Shown: positions 22,583-30,939, counted from the stretch's first letter. The stretch is 33,011 nt of DNA from an uncultured Lachnospiraceae bacterium (GCA_946491665.1 CAMLYL010000032.1:1-33011); one strand, 5' to 3'. Notes: a model not told the origin generated them from the sequence alone. A program made the numbers and translations.

Positions 22583-24469
22583 CTAAAGATTCTTTACATA
22601 AAGGGCGCGGATTGCGTTCAGCACCGCAATAATCATGACGCCGACATCTGCGAAAATAGCGAGCCACATATTTGCGATTCCCAGTGCGCCAAGTACCAGA
22701 CAGATCAGCTTTACGCCGATGGCAAACCAGATATTCTGATAAACAATTCTCAGACATTTCCGTGAAATTTTAATAGCCGTCGGGATCTGCATCGGATCAT
22801 CATCCATCAGCACTACATCTGCCGCCTCAATGGCAGCATCGGAGCCCATAGCCCCCATGGCAATTCCGATATCTGCCCGGCCCAGCACAGGAGCGTCATT
22901 GATTCCATCTCCCACAAACGCCAGTTTCGCCTTTTCCGGTTTATTGTTCAGAAGCTCCTCCACCTTTTCTACTTTATCCGCCGGAAGCAGCTCGCTGTAA
23001 ACTGCATCCAGTCCCAGATCCGCCGCCACCTGATCAGCTACCTTTTTCGCATCCCCGGTAAGCATAACCGTTTTCTGGACGCCTGCCTTTTTCAGCGCCT
23101 GGATTGCTTCTTTCGAATGCGGTTTCACAATATCTGAAATCACGATATGTCCGGCGTATGCCCCGTCAATGGCCATGTGAATAATTGTCCCTGTCCCATG
23201 GCAGCTGATATACGGAATATCCAGATGCTTCATCAGCTTATCGTTGCCTGCTGCCACTTTTCTTCCGTCCACCGTGGCAATCACTCCGTTTCCGCTGATT
23301 TCCTCAATATCAGACACTCTGGAACGATCTATTTCTTTACCATATGCCTTCTGAAGGCTCTTGCTGATCGGATGGGAGGAAGCGCACTCCGCGAGAGCGG
23401 CATACTCAATCAGTTTCTTATCTTCTATCTCATTGTGATGAACGCCGTTTACCTCAAAAACTCCCTGGGTCAGTGTTCCGGTTTTATCAAAAACAACAAC
23501 TTTTGCCTTGGAAAGAATTTCCAGATAATTGGATCCCTTCACCAGCACTCCCGCCTTGCTGGCTCCGCCGATTCCGGCGAAAAAGCTCAGCGGAATACTG
23601 ATCACCAGCGCGCACGGGCAGCTGATTACCAGGAAGGTAAGGGCGCGGTAAATCCAGATATCCCAGTCCGCACTCAGCCCCATTCCCAGCATACGCACCA
23701 GTGGAGGCAGAATCGCCAGAGCCAGCGCCGCATAGCAGACAACCGGAGTGTATACACGGGCAAATCTGGAAATAAAGTCCTCGGATTTTGATTTCCGGGA
23801 ACTGGCATTTTCCACCAGATCCAGGATTTTTGAAACAGTGGATTCTCCAAATTCTTTTGTGGTCCGGATTTTCAGCACTCCTGTCATATTAATACATCCG
23901 CTGATAATCTCATCTCCTGCCTTCGCGTCCCTCGGCAGGCTTTCCCCGGTAAGAGCGCTGGTATTCAGTGAAGAATTCCCCTCTGTAATCACACCGTCGA
24001 TGGGTACTTTTTCACCTGGCTGCACCACAATCACACTTCCGATACTTACTTCATCCGGATCCACCTTCTCCAGTATTCCGTCTTTCTCTATATTGGCGTA
24101 ATCCGGACGGATATCCATCAGATCGCTGATATTTCTGCGGCTTTTTCCTACCGCATAACTCTGGAACCATTCGCCGATCTGGTAAAACAGCATAACGGCA
24201 ATCGCTTCTGTATAATCTCCGCTTTTTTCATAAAGGGCCAGTACAATAGCTCCTATGGTGGCTATCGCCATTAAGAAACTTTCATCAAATACCTGGCGGT
24301 TCTTAATTCCTTTCAGCGCCTTAATCAGTATGTCATATCCGATCACCAGATAGGGAACCAGATACAGACAAAACCGGAGCCAGCCATCCACGGGAACAAA
24401 ATTCAGCACCAGCAGCAGAATCGCCGCAATCAGGATACGCGCCAGCATTTTTTTCTGCTTTTTGCTCAT
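22583..24469 (-). CDS. cadA: P1B-type heavy-metal ATPase (CadA/ZntA-like)
   Basis: A 628-residue cation-exporting ATPase. Seen motifs: TGES (174-177), the membrane metal site CPC (284-286), phosphorylation site DKTGTLT (Asp328), His-Pro (366-367), TGD (471-473) and GDGINDAP (520-527). The CPC site with the HP motif and the adjacent ArsR/SmtB regulator suggest Cd/Zn/Pb or a related soft metal; copper ATPases have different terminal-helix residues. The N-terminal metal-binding domain found in most relatives is missing and is encoded as a separate gene just upstream (24565-24783). GGAGGAGAT precedes the start. The gene symbol reflects the family, not a proven specificity. Confidence 0.93.
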   Translation of the reverse strand: MSKKQKKMLARILIAAILLLVLNFVPVDGWLRFCLYLVPYLVIGYDILIKALKGIKNRQVFDESFLMAIATIGAIVLALYEKSGDYTEAIAVMLFYQIGEWFQSYAVGKSRRNISDLMDIRPDYANIEKDGILEKVDPDEVSIGSVIVVQPGEKVPIDGVITEGNSSLNTSALTGESLPRDAKAGDEIISGCINMTGVLKIRTTKEFGESTVSKILDLVENASSRKSKSEDFISRFARVYTPVVCYAALALAILPPLVRMLGMGLSADWDIWIYRALTFLVISCPCALVISIPLSFFAGIGGASKAGVLVKGSNYLEILSKAKVVVFDKTGTLTQGVFEVNGVHHNEIEDKKLIEYAALAECASSHPISKSLQKAYGKEIDRSRVSDIEEISGNGVIATVDGRKVAAGNDKLMKHLDIPYISCHGTGTIIHMAIDGAYAGHIVISDIVKPHSKEAIQALKKAGVQKTVMLTGDAKKVADQVAADLGLDAVYSELLPADKVEKVEELLNNKPEKAKLAFVGDGINDAPVLGRADIGIAMGAMGSDAAIEAADVVLMDDDPMQIPTAIKISRKCLRIVYQNIWFAIGVKLICLVLGALGIANMWLAIFADVGVMIIAVLNAIRALYVKNL

Positions 24470-24564
24470 GATTGATCTCCTCCAATCTTCCCTGCCTGCT
24501 TTTCAGAAAAAGTATCCTGGGGAATGCTGGTTCTCATCCAGAATGCTTTTTCCCGGCAGACAGA

Positions 24565-24783
24565 TTAAATATAAATTTCACAATCGTCTTCCACTTTTTT
24601 ACAGTTTTTGCGAACTTCCTGCATGACCTCTTTCGGATTCTTCCCCTCTTCAAATTCCACATTCATTTTCAGCATCATAAAGTTCACACTGGCATCTTTT
24701 ACACCGGCTGTCTGTTTGGCCGCATACTCCATTTTATTTGCACAGTTTGCACAGTCTACATCAATTTTGTAACTCTTTTTCAT
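24565..24783 (-). CDS. Free-standing heavy-metal-associated (HMA) domain protein
   Basis: A 72-residue protein with ferredoxin-like HMA fold: YKIDVDCANCANKMEYAAKQTAGVKDASVNFMMLKMNVEF. Metal ligands would be Cys11 and Cys14 (CANC); a further Asp/Glu- and Cys-bearing tail (CKKVEDDCEIYI) could add ligands as in zinc/cadmium/lead domains. It lies 95 bases upstream of the P-type ATPase gene on the same strand, so it probably acts as the detached N-terminal domain or metallochaperone of that pump. ATG 24783 follows an AGGAAACAGGAAAA site; an ATG at 24810 in frame gives a longer but less likely start. Confidence 0.88.
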   Translation of the reverse strand: MKKSYKIDVDCANCANKMEYAAKQTAGVKDASVNFMMLKMNVEFEEGKNPKEVMQEVRKNCKKVEDDCEIYI

Positions 24784-24816
24784 TTTTCCTGTTTCCTTTC
24801 TGTTTTTCATTTTTAT

Positions 24817-24874
24817 AATTAAACACTTGTTTAATTGTTAATTAAAAGATATACCTCCGGCAGCAATTTGTCAA
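24817..24874 (-). promoter_or_regulatory. HMA/P-ATPase promoter with ArsR/SmtB operator
   Basis: Minus-strand TTGACA (24874-24869), 17 bases, TATCTT (24851-24846). Just downstream lies the perfect palindrome AATTAAACACTTGTTTAATT (24817-24836), 9-2-9, the shape of SmtB/CadC operators, overlapping the transcription start. Another inverted repeat, CCTCCGG-N18-CCGGAGG (24854-24860 with 24879-24885), brackets the -35 region. Repression by the divergent ArsR-type protein, lifted by metal, is the expected control. Confidence 0.78.
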
Positions 24875-24899
24875 CCGTCCGGAGGCATATTTTTCCGAT

Positions 24900-24931
24900 C
24901 GGGCAAAATTTATATCTATCCGGGCAAAATT
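24900..24931. repeat. 11-bp direct repeats in the divergent control region
   Basis: CGGGCAAAATT occurs at 24900-24910 and 24921-24931, a 21-base period, about two helix turns. It lies between the HMA promoter and the ArsR gene, whose likely promoter is the extended -10 TGATACAAT near 24992-25000. A second regulator site is possible. Confidence 0.45.
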
Positions 24932-25025
24932 GCGGATAACGACTGGTTTCGGGAAAACTTCGGAGATTTCCGTTCCCGCTATGGCATACATTGTGATACA
25001 ATAATCCCCAGAGGAGGTCCTGTTT

Positions 25026-25409
25026 ATGTTATCTGAACTACCCCATAACCACAGTCAGAATATTGAGTCTATATTAGAACAGCTCCCGGCCACAGAAAAC
25101 TTCCTGACAATCGCCTCTGTTTTCCGGCAGCTGGGAGATCCGAACCGGATCCGTATTTTCTGGCTCCTGTGCCATTGCGAGGAATGTGTGATCAATATTT
25201 CCGCTCTGGTTGACATGAGCAGCCCGGCAGTCTCCCATCATCTGAGACAATTACGGGCAGGCGGTCTGATCACCAGTCACCGGCAGGGAAAAGAGGTATA
25301 TTATAAGGCGTCCGACAACCGGCAGGCACAGCTTCTGCACCTGTTCATCGAACAGATCATGGAGGTTGCCTGTCCGTCTGCATCATCAGATCCTGCGCAG
25401 GAGGAGTAA
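25026..25409 (+). CDS. ArsR/SmtB family metal-responsive repressor
   Basis: A 127-residue winged-helix repressor. The HTH is INISALVDMSSPAVSHHLRQLRAGGLI, followed by the wing TSHRQGKEVYYKA. Possible metal ligands are Cys and His in the alpha-3 region (CHCEECV) and the C-terminal helix with its His and a terminal Cys-Pro, broadly like CadC/SmtB/CmtR sites, though the exact set is uncertain. GAGGAGG precedes the ATG. It is divergent from the HMA and P-ATPase genes, and the palindrome at 24817-24836 is its likely operator; metal binding would release the pump promoter. Confidence 0.92.
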   Translation: MLSELPHNHSQNIESILEQLPATENFLTIASVFRQLGDPNRIRIFWLLCHCEECVINISALVDMSSPAVSHHLRQLRAGGLITSHRQGKEVYYKASDNRQAQLLHLFIEQIMEVACPSASSDPAQEE

Positions 25410-25464
25410 TCGGAGATGAAAAAAGAACCTTCCGGACAAATAGAAAAAAATCTGCCCATATTAA

Positions 25465-26160
25465 TCAGACGGGAACATACCAGTTCTTCTTATCCACCGG
25501 AATCAGATCTGACGACATACAGATCACTGCTCCTGTTCCAATCTGCACCTTTAAGTGAACCGCTCCGGAAAACGTATCTTCCTCGTCCGTCTCACGTTCA
25601 ATGGGTTTCAGAACTGTAAAATTTTTCACCGCATTTTGAGGGGCGCTGCTTTTTTTAATCTCAATGGGCGTGACGGTTCCATCCTGGAACAGAATAACGT
25701 CTATCTCTTTTTTATTGCTGTCGCGATAAAAATACATCGGCGGACGCTGTACGCTATTCAGATAACTTTTATATATTTCGGATACCACCCAGGTTTCAAA
25801 AAAGCCCCGTCCATCGCCCCGGCTTCCAGGGTATCAGCGCATTATTTGAATAGGGCTGGATCAATGCAACAATTCCAGAAGAAACCAGTACTGACAGCCA
25901 GTGTTTAGCAGTGGCTGCCAAGACTTCTGTCTCTACGGCAAGGATGTCATAATTCACATTTGCAGCAGTTCTCGCCGCAATAACACTCATAAAATTTAAA
26001 AAAGCAGTCTCATCTGCAACCTGTAACAACTCTCTGACATCCCGGCTGATATAGGTTTCAAGATATGATTCATTATGCTGAAAACGGTCAACATTCTCAT
26101 ACAGCCGGGGCATACTGTATCTCATCGATCAGAACCGGAAAAGTTTCATTCAGCTCTGTC
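25465..26160 (-). pseudogene. DUF4143 AAA-type ATPase, cut by at least two deletions
   Basis: Minus-strand translation in shifting frames gives, in order: the Walker B region (NETFPVLIDEIQYAP, about 26160-26105), then directly MPRLYENVDRFQHNESYLETYISRDVRELLQ with the helical middle domain to SNNAL, then TLEAGAMDGAFFETWVVSEIYKSYL, and the DUF4143 C-terminus (YFYRDSNKKEIDVILF, TPIEIKKSS, GTGAVICMSSDLIPVDKKNWYVPV). Compared with the intact copy at 31655-32878, segments are missing between Walker B and the middle domain and again before GAMDGAF; both joins shift the frame. The Walker A half is absent. Non-functional. Confidence 0.85.
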
Positions 26161-26392
26161 TATCAGAAACATATCCGTTTAACTCGTCACTTGCAAGAAT
26201 AAATGTTTTTTGCACAGGCAATCTAACTGCAGAAGTACAGCTATCATACAGATATATCCAATCTTATATAAAATAGGCTACATCTGTAAGGAAAAGATAA
26301 TTTCAATGTGCTTGCTGCAGTTGACAACGGCAAAAATTTTAGAATAAAATAAAGTAGGCTTTATATTTTCCTAAATTCGAGGAGGTTATATT

Positions 26393-26558
26393 ATGCTATA
26401 TATTGAGCGGGCATTAGAACGGAAGTTTTTACATATGAGTTCTTTTTTCAAAGCGGTACTTGTAACCGGTGCGCGGCAGCGGAGGTATTGTCTGCATGTG
26501 CGAAGAAGTAATATCAATTGATCAGAAAAACTGTTTTATTCCCTGTAATCTAATATAA
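26393..26558 (+). pseudogene. Collapsed DUF4143 ATPase: both ends, no middle
   Basis: A plus-strand ATG with a strong GAGGAGG site (26379-26385) and a TTGACA-N18-TAAAAT promoter (26321-26350) begins a normal family N-terminus, LYIERALERKF ... KAVLVTGARQ, stopping inside the P-loop. The next bases, in another frame, encode the family C-terminus GIVCMCEEVISIDQKNCFIPCNLI and a stop at 26556-26558. About 1 kb of coding sequence is gone, with the join near 26480. As it stands a 42-residue peptide could be made from the first frame (to 26521). Oriented opposite to the neighbouring remnant. Confidence 0.8.
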
Positions 26559-26565
26559 AAAACAG

Positions 26566-26604
26566 AAAGTGACCAGCCACTTTATACGGACTGATCACTT
26601 TTTT
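26566..26604. terminator. Bidirectional terminator
   Basis: AAAGTGACCAG (26566-26576) pairs with CTGATCACTTT (26591-26601), one mismatch on plus and one U-G on minus. Plus side is followed by TTTTG, minus side by CTGTTTTTTA. It ends the two-gene ABC transporter unit coming from the right and the remnant from the left. Confidence 0.7.
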
Positions 26605-26669
26605 GTTATTTTCCACCAAATCCGGCAGCCGGGACATAACTTCTTTGAAAATCCAGTCTTCTATTTCCT

Positions 26670-28880
26670 CTAATCCACCATATCATCCCGCAGAGCTTCC
26701 GCCAGACTGCATTTCATCACTTTTTTCCCTCCGATGCAGTAGGCCAGGGCCACAAAACCGAAGATCGCCAGCATAAAAATCACGATTGGCAGAATGGGCG
26801 CTTCCGCCAGGAATTCCGCTGGGTCCAGACTGCTTGCCCGTATCATCAGCCCCGCAAAAATCACCGTCAGCGGAATCGTAATCACCACCGGACGGCCCGC
26901 AGTCACCAGGGCTTCCACAAAGAACATTTTCCGCAGCCCCGCAGGCGTCATCCCCACAGATTCATATCTGGCAAATTCCCGCTTTCTCTGCCGCAGAAAT
27001 CCCAGTGTATTGGAAAACACATTGGCAATCCCAATGAGAGCCAACAGTCCGCAGAAGGCGCCGGTCACCGTCATATACCCCCGGATCATGGCGTCATTAT
27101 CTATTCTTTCCTGTATCCGGTTTTCGATTTCACAGGTATAATCCTGCCCGAGAATCTCTGTGATCTGATCTTCCAGGGCATTCAGTTCCTCCAGCTCTGC
27201 GCCTTCTCCCGCCAGCACGCGGATATACATATCGTCTTCTGCATTGCCAATCTGATCCGAAATCTGTTCCCACATGGATACCGGCATAAACTGAACCAGA
27301 GAATAATTGTCATACTCTTCTCTCAGAACCGGAGGCTCCTGTGTATATGCCAATACCGGGACTTCTGTCCCCTCCGTTTCGCCATCCGGATTCTTCAGCA
27401 GGACAGTTCCCGCATCTTCTTTTACAAACGAAACATATTCCTTGTAACGGAAATTGCTGTGGACACTGTCCCAGAGCTGATTAAAAACAATGACTCCCTG
27501 CTGCCCTGTTTCAACGTTGTTCTGAACACAGTATTCCACAAAACTGTCATCATCCATGATGACAATGGGAGCCTTTATCTCATAAACTCCGTCCGACAGA
27601 CTGACAGCATTCTCAGTCAGAAGCTCCAGATCTCCCAGCGCCCCAGCCTCATCACTGATCTCTGCCTCCGGAACAGAACATACCGCCTCCGCTTTCTGAT
27701 AGACCACGCTGCTTCCGGTCCCCGGCAGATTTCTGATCTCTTCATTCAGAGAAAACTCCTCCAGATCTGTATCCCGCACAGTCACCATCACATCCCATGC
27801 GTCCTGATATCGTTCAAAATACGTATGATTTGTACTGATTCCCGAGAGGGTAAAAAAGCACAGGATAATAGTAAACGCAAGGAAAGACAAAGTAAGCGAC
27901 AGTGTCGAGGTGCGGAATGCCTTTTTCCGGGCCTTCAGTTCATTTCCTGCCAGTTCCCCCTCAATCCCGAACAGCCGGGACAGGAAACGGGAATGCTTTT
28001 TCTTTTTCAATCCGTTTTCCTCCGCTCCCTGTATGGCCTGCAGCGGCGTCATCCTGCTTAATCTTCCCGCCGGGATCCATGCGGAGATCAATACGGTCCC
28101 CAGAACCGCCAGAACTGTTGCCGCGAAAATCAGCGGGTGATACTGAAACACGGCTTCATGCCGTCCCGCGATCTCACCGGCCAGCCGGTTCACCGCCTGC
28201 ATGATTCCGCAGCTGATTCCGATTCCCAGCAGAATTCCTGCCAGCGCCGGCACAGCACACAGCGCCATGGCCTCCTGGATCAGACAGGTGCGGATCTGCC
28301 CCGGAGATGCGCCGACACTGGAAAAAATCCCAAGCTGATGAATTCTGGCGTTCATGGATAACGCAAAGGAATTATGAATAATCAGAATCAGCGAAACACA
28401 AACCACAATCAGAACAGCCGCAAAAAAGGGCAGCAGAAGGGGCGGCGTTTCATCCTGCGGATCATGAATCAGATACTGTGACAGATATACCGTGTGATAA
28501 GACACCGCGCTCTCATCCAGATCCAGCTTCTGGGCAATCAGAGGCATCTCCCGGTATACGGTCCGCATATTGTCAAAATAAACGTCAACAACCGTATCTT
28601 CTCCCTCAGATAATTCTTCGTTGACCACAGCCCTTTCCACATCTGCAAAGTTTTCTATCACTTCCAGATCGCTGTCATCCAGCGCGCCTGTGATACGCCC
28701 CTGCCAGTCACCCTCCTCCAGAACAATGCTCTCTGTCTCATATGTCCAGAAATTATATACCAGGGTACACAGCAACGATAAAAAAAGGGCTGAAATAAAG
28801 GCAGCCGCCATAACAGATACACTGGACGCGCGGTTTTGTCTGATAAATCCCCATGAGAAATCCTTCCACATATGTCTCAC
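26670..28880 (-). CDS. MacB/FtsX-type ABC transporter permease
   Basis: A 736-residue permease with two FtsX repeats: an N-terminal helix (about 20-42), an extracytoplasmic segment, a three-helix FtsX bundle (PFFAAVLIVVCVSLILIIHNS, LCAVPALAGILLGIGISC, IFAATVLAVLGTVLISAW), a further helix near 330-355, a large extracytoplasmic domain rich in Asp/Glu (about 360-610), and a final three-helix bundle (FCGLLALIGIANVFSNTLGFL, VVITIPLTVIFAGLMI, IVIFMLAIFGFVALAYCIGG). This is the layout of lipoprotein-release, BceB-like and MacB-like systems. Coupled by ATGA overlap to the ATPase gene. Placed after a two-component system, so likely part of an envelope-stress or peptide-antibiotic response. Confidence 0.92.
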   Translation of the reverse strand: MRHMWKDFSWGFIRQNRASSVSVMAAAFISALFLSLLCTLVYNFWTYETESIVLEEGDWQGRITGALDDSDLEVIENFADVERAVVNEELSEGEDTVVDVYFDNMRTVYREMPLIAQKLDLDESAVSYHTVYLSQYLIHDPQDETPPLLLPFFAAVLIVVCVSLILIIHNSFALSMNARIHQLGIFSSVGASPGQIRTCLIQEAMALCAVPALAGILLGIGISCGIMQAVNRLAGEIAGRHEAVFQYHPLIFAATVLAVLGTVLISAWIPAGRLSRMTPLQAIQGAEENGLKKKKHSRFLSRLFGIEGELAGNELKARKKAFRTSTLSLTLSFLAFTIILCFFTLSGISTNHTYFERYQDAWDVMVTVRDTDLEEFSLNEEIRNLPGTGSSVVYQKAEAVCSVPEAEISDEAGALGDLELLTENAVSLSDGVYEIKAPIVIMDDDSFVEYCVQNNVETGQQGVIVFNQLWDSVHSNFRYKEYVSFVKEDAGTVLLKNPDGETEGTEVPVLAYTQEPPVLREEYDNYSLVQFMPVSMWEQISDQIGNAEDDMYIRVLAGEGAELEELNALEDQITEILGQDYTCEIENRIQERIDNDAMIRGYMTVTGAFCGLLALIGIANVFSNTLGFLRQRKREFARYESVGMTPAGLRKMFFVEALVTAGRPVVITIPLTVIFAGLMIRASSLDPAEFLAEAPILPIVIFMLAIFGFVALAYCIGGKKVMKCSLAEALRDDMVD

Positions 28881-29557
28881 CCCCGTTTCCGGTCGCCGAC
28901 AATGCGTCCGTCCTCTATGGTCACGATCCGGTCCGCCTCCAGGGCAATTTTTTCGTCGTGGGTAATCAGCAGAATGGTCTGATTCAGATTACGGTTGGAT
29001 AATTTCAGCATATCTATGATTTCTTTTGAATTTTTCCGGTCAAGATTTCCAGTAGGCTCGTCCGCCAGCAGAATCGCCGGACGGTAAATCAGCGATCTGG
29101 CGATGGCCGTCCTCTGCTGCTGTCCTCCCGACAACTGTCCGGGAAGCGCCTCCAGCTTATCCGCAATGCCAAGAGTCCGGACAACTTTTTCAAAATAGTC
29201 CCGTTCCGGCTTTTTCTTATCCAGCAAAAGGGGCATCAGAATATTTTTGCGGACTGTCAGCGTCGGAATCAGATTATAAAACTGATACACCAGCCCCACC
29301 TTTCTCCGCCGGAAAATTGCCGCCTGTGTCCGGTTCATTGTGGAAATGTCCGTTCCCTCAATAAAAACCTTCCCCTCCGTAGGCTGATCCACACTTCCCA
29401 GAATGTGGAGAAGCGTAGATTTCCCGGATCCGGACGCTCCCACAATCGCCGCAAATTCTCCCTTCTCCACCGACAGGTCAATTCCATCCAGGGCGTTCAC
29501 CCGGCTGCTGCCGGAACCATATACTTTTCTGACGCCCTCACATCTTACAATCTCCAT
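28877..29557 (-). CDS. ABC transporter ATP-binding protein (MacB/LolD-like)
   Basis: A 226-residue ATPase with Walker A GASGSGKST (40-48), the signature LSGGQQQR, Walker B AILLADEPTGNLD and the switch region LITHDEKIA. It belongs to the MacB/LolD/BceA group that works with FtsX-fold permeases, here the next gene, with which it overlaps by four bases. Start 29557 follows GGAGGAGAG; earlier in-frame ATGs at 29590 and 29623 lie within the structured leader. Probably a mechanotransmission ATPase acting on a surface peptide, lipoprotein or antibiotic. Confidence 0.93.
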   Translation of the reverse strand: MEIVRCEGVRKVYGSGSSRVNALDGIDLSVEKGEFAAIVGASGSGKSTLLHILGSVDQPTEGKVFIEGTDISTMNRTQAAIFRRRKVGLVYQFYNLIPTLTVRKNILMPLLLDKKKPERDYFEKVVRTLGIADKLEALPGQLSGGQQQRTAIARSLIYRPAILLADEPTGNLDRKNSKEIIDMLKLSNRNLNQTILLITHDEKIALEADRIVTIEDGRIVGDRKRG

Positions 29558-29597
29558 CGTCTCTCCTCCGTCATATGATAGTATCTCCATCCTGTAT

Positions 29598-29631
29598 TTT
29601 ATCAGATGTGGGAAGACTCCCATCTGATAAA
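29598..29631 (-). promoter_or_regulatory. Leader hairpin ahead of the ABC transporter genes
   Basis: TTTATCAGAT pairs with ATCTGATAAA (10 bp), then a two-base bulge and GGGA/TCCC with a four-base loop. It lies 40 bases before the ATPase start in the message reading from the sensor kinase. No T run follows, so it is not a simple terminator; it may tune message stability or relative expression of the two units. Confidence 0.5.
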
Positions 29632-29651
29632 CGCTCCGCTTAGGATGCGCA

Positions 29652-29721
29652 GGGATTCGGTAAGGAAGATGTCAGCTAAAGCTGACCCGAATCCCGCGCC
29701 AAGACCCGTGAACGGGTCTTG
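29652..29721. repeat. Two adjacent perfect hairpins (REP-like or structured RNA)
   Basis: First structure: GGGATTCGG (29652-29660) pairs with CCGAATCCC (29687-29695), enclosing a perfect GTCAGCT-AA-AGCTGAC hairpin (29671-29686) and a ten-base bulge. Second: CAAGACCCGT-GA-ACGGGTCTTG (29700-29721), ten perfect base pairs. They sit five bases apart in the gap between the kinase and ATPase genes, with no T run on either strand. Intergenic REP-type palindromes look like this; a regulatory RNA is the alternative. Confidence 0.6.
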
Positions 29722-29751
29722 AATTTCAGTATAACAGAGGAAAGTGACATC

Positions 29752-30939
29752 TCAGTGACTGTAAAGTCTCACTTCAAAACAGGCACCGCCTTCCGGAAGA
29801 TTTCGGGCCGTAACATTGCCGTTCTGCAGTTCAAAAATGGATCTGGACAGGGACAGACCGATTCCGATCCCGTTCCCGGCAGCCCGTCTGCCCCGGTAAA
29901 ACCGCTCAAAAAGATGGGGCAGATCCTCCGGACAGAATCCTTCCCCTTCATCCCGGACTGTAATTTCCACATACAGGGGATTCCATGCATAATCGCAGTG
30001 AACCGTTCCCCCTGCGGAAGAATGCTCCATGCAGTTCTTTATGAGATTCATCAGAGCCTCCATGGTCCATTCCAGATCCCCGGTGAATTCCACACATCCC
30101 TTCTCCGGAATATCCACAGACACATGGTTTTCCGCCAGCAGATCCTCAAGATTTTCCGCCGCCAGACTCAGCGCAGTGTAAACGTCAACCTTTTCCCGGT
30201 TTAATGGAAGTGTCCCCGCGTCGATCCGCGACAGGGTAAGCAGGGATTCTTCCAGCCGCCCCAGGCGTTCCAGCGGTTGTCTGACCTGCGCTCCGCAAAC
30301 CTCCGGGATATTCTTTTCCATCAGCTGCAGGGAAAGAGACGCCGCCGTAATAGGCGTTTTCATCTGGTGGGCGATATTTGCCAGATTATCCGCAAAATTT
30401 TTTCTGGCTGCTACCGCCAGCTCCCTGGTCTGGGAAAGCTCCGTCACCGTTTTATACATCTCATCCTCCAGCCGGGAGAATTCATCCTCTGATTCCTGGA
30501 TGATCGTTCCACCGGCTCCGGCATTCACCTGCTCCAGATATCCGGTCAGTCCGGCGATCCGCCTCCGTTCCCGCCGCTTTATCCCCCATATCACCAACAG
30601 AAAGCTCCCTGCAGTCAGCAAAAACAGGAACAGCGTCCACACCGCCGGCCTCCATCCCGGACCGCTGCCGAAATCGCTGCTCCTGTAACCGTACTGAGCC
30701 AGAAAATCATTGCCGCTGATTTCCGATATCGCAGGAGAATCATATTCCTTTACCGCAGAAAGCACCTGTTCCTCCGCTTCCGGATGCTCCTCCACAAACG
30801 TTTCACACAGCGCAGAGACATGTGCAAAGGCGGCCTGCCGGTACGCATGCATCCAGAAAAAGTTTAAAAACATGATACTGATCAGACAGAGAACCACCGG
30901 GATCAGTATAATCCACCGCTGTTTAATCTTTTCCCTCAT
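29752..30939 (-). CDS. Sensor histidine kinase
   Basis: A 395-residue membrane kinase. Two membrane helices (about 10-30 and 98-120) enclose a small extracytoplasmic sensor of about 65 residues. A HAMP-like linker follows. The phosphoacceptor is His191 in NIAHQMKTPITA, the N box is LIKNCMEHS, and the ATP lid has DEGEGF and GIGIGLSLSRSI. It phosphorylates the response regulator encoded upstream, whose gene it overlaps by four bases. The sensor domain has no recognisable ligand family. Downstream ABC transporter genes, 194 bases away, are the natural target of the pair. Confidence 0.94.
   Translation of the reverse strand: MREKIKQRWIILIPVVLCLISIMFLNFFWMHAYRQAAFAHVSALCETFVEEHPEAEEQVLSAVKEYDSPAISEISGNDFLAQYGYRSSDFGSGPGWRPAVWTLFLFLLTAGSFLLVIWGIKRRERRRIAGLTGYLEQVNAGAGGTIIQESEDEFSRLEDEMYKTVTELSQTRELAVAARKNFADNLANIAHQMKTPITAASLSLQLMEKNIPEVCGAQVRQPLERLGRLEESLLTLSRIDAGTLPLNREKVDVYTALSLAAENLEDLLAENHVSVDIPEKGCVEFTGDLEWTMEALMNLIKNCMEHSSAGGTVHCDYAWNPLYVEITVRDEGEGFCPEDLPHLFERFYRGRRAAGNGIGIGLSLSRSIFELQNGNVTARNLPEGGACFEVRLYSH

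Noticed and set aside
25465-26604. Possible insertion sequence
   Set aside because: No transposase text and no terminal inverted repeats or target duplications; the contents are DUF4143 ATPase remnants and a terminator.
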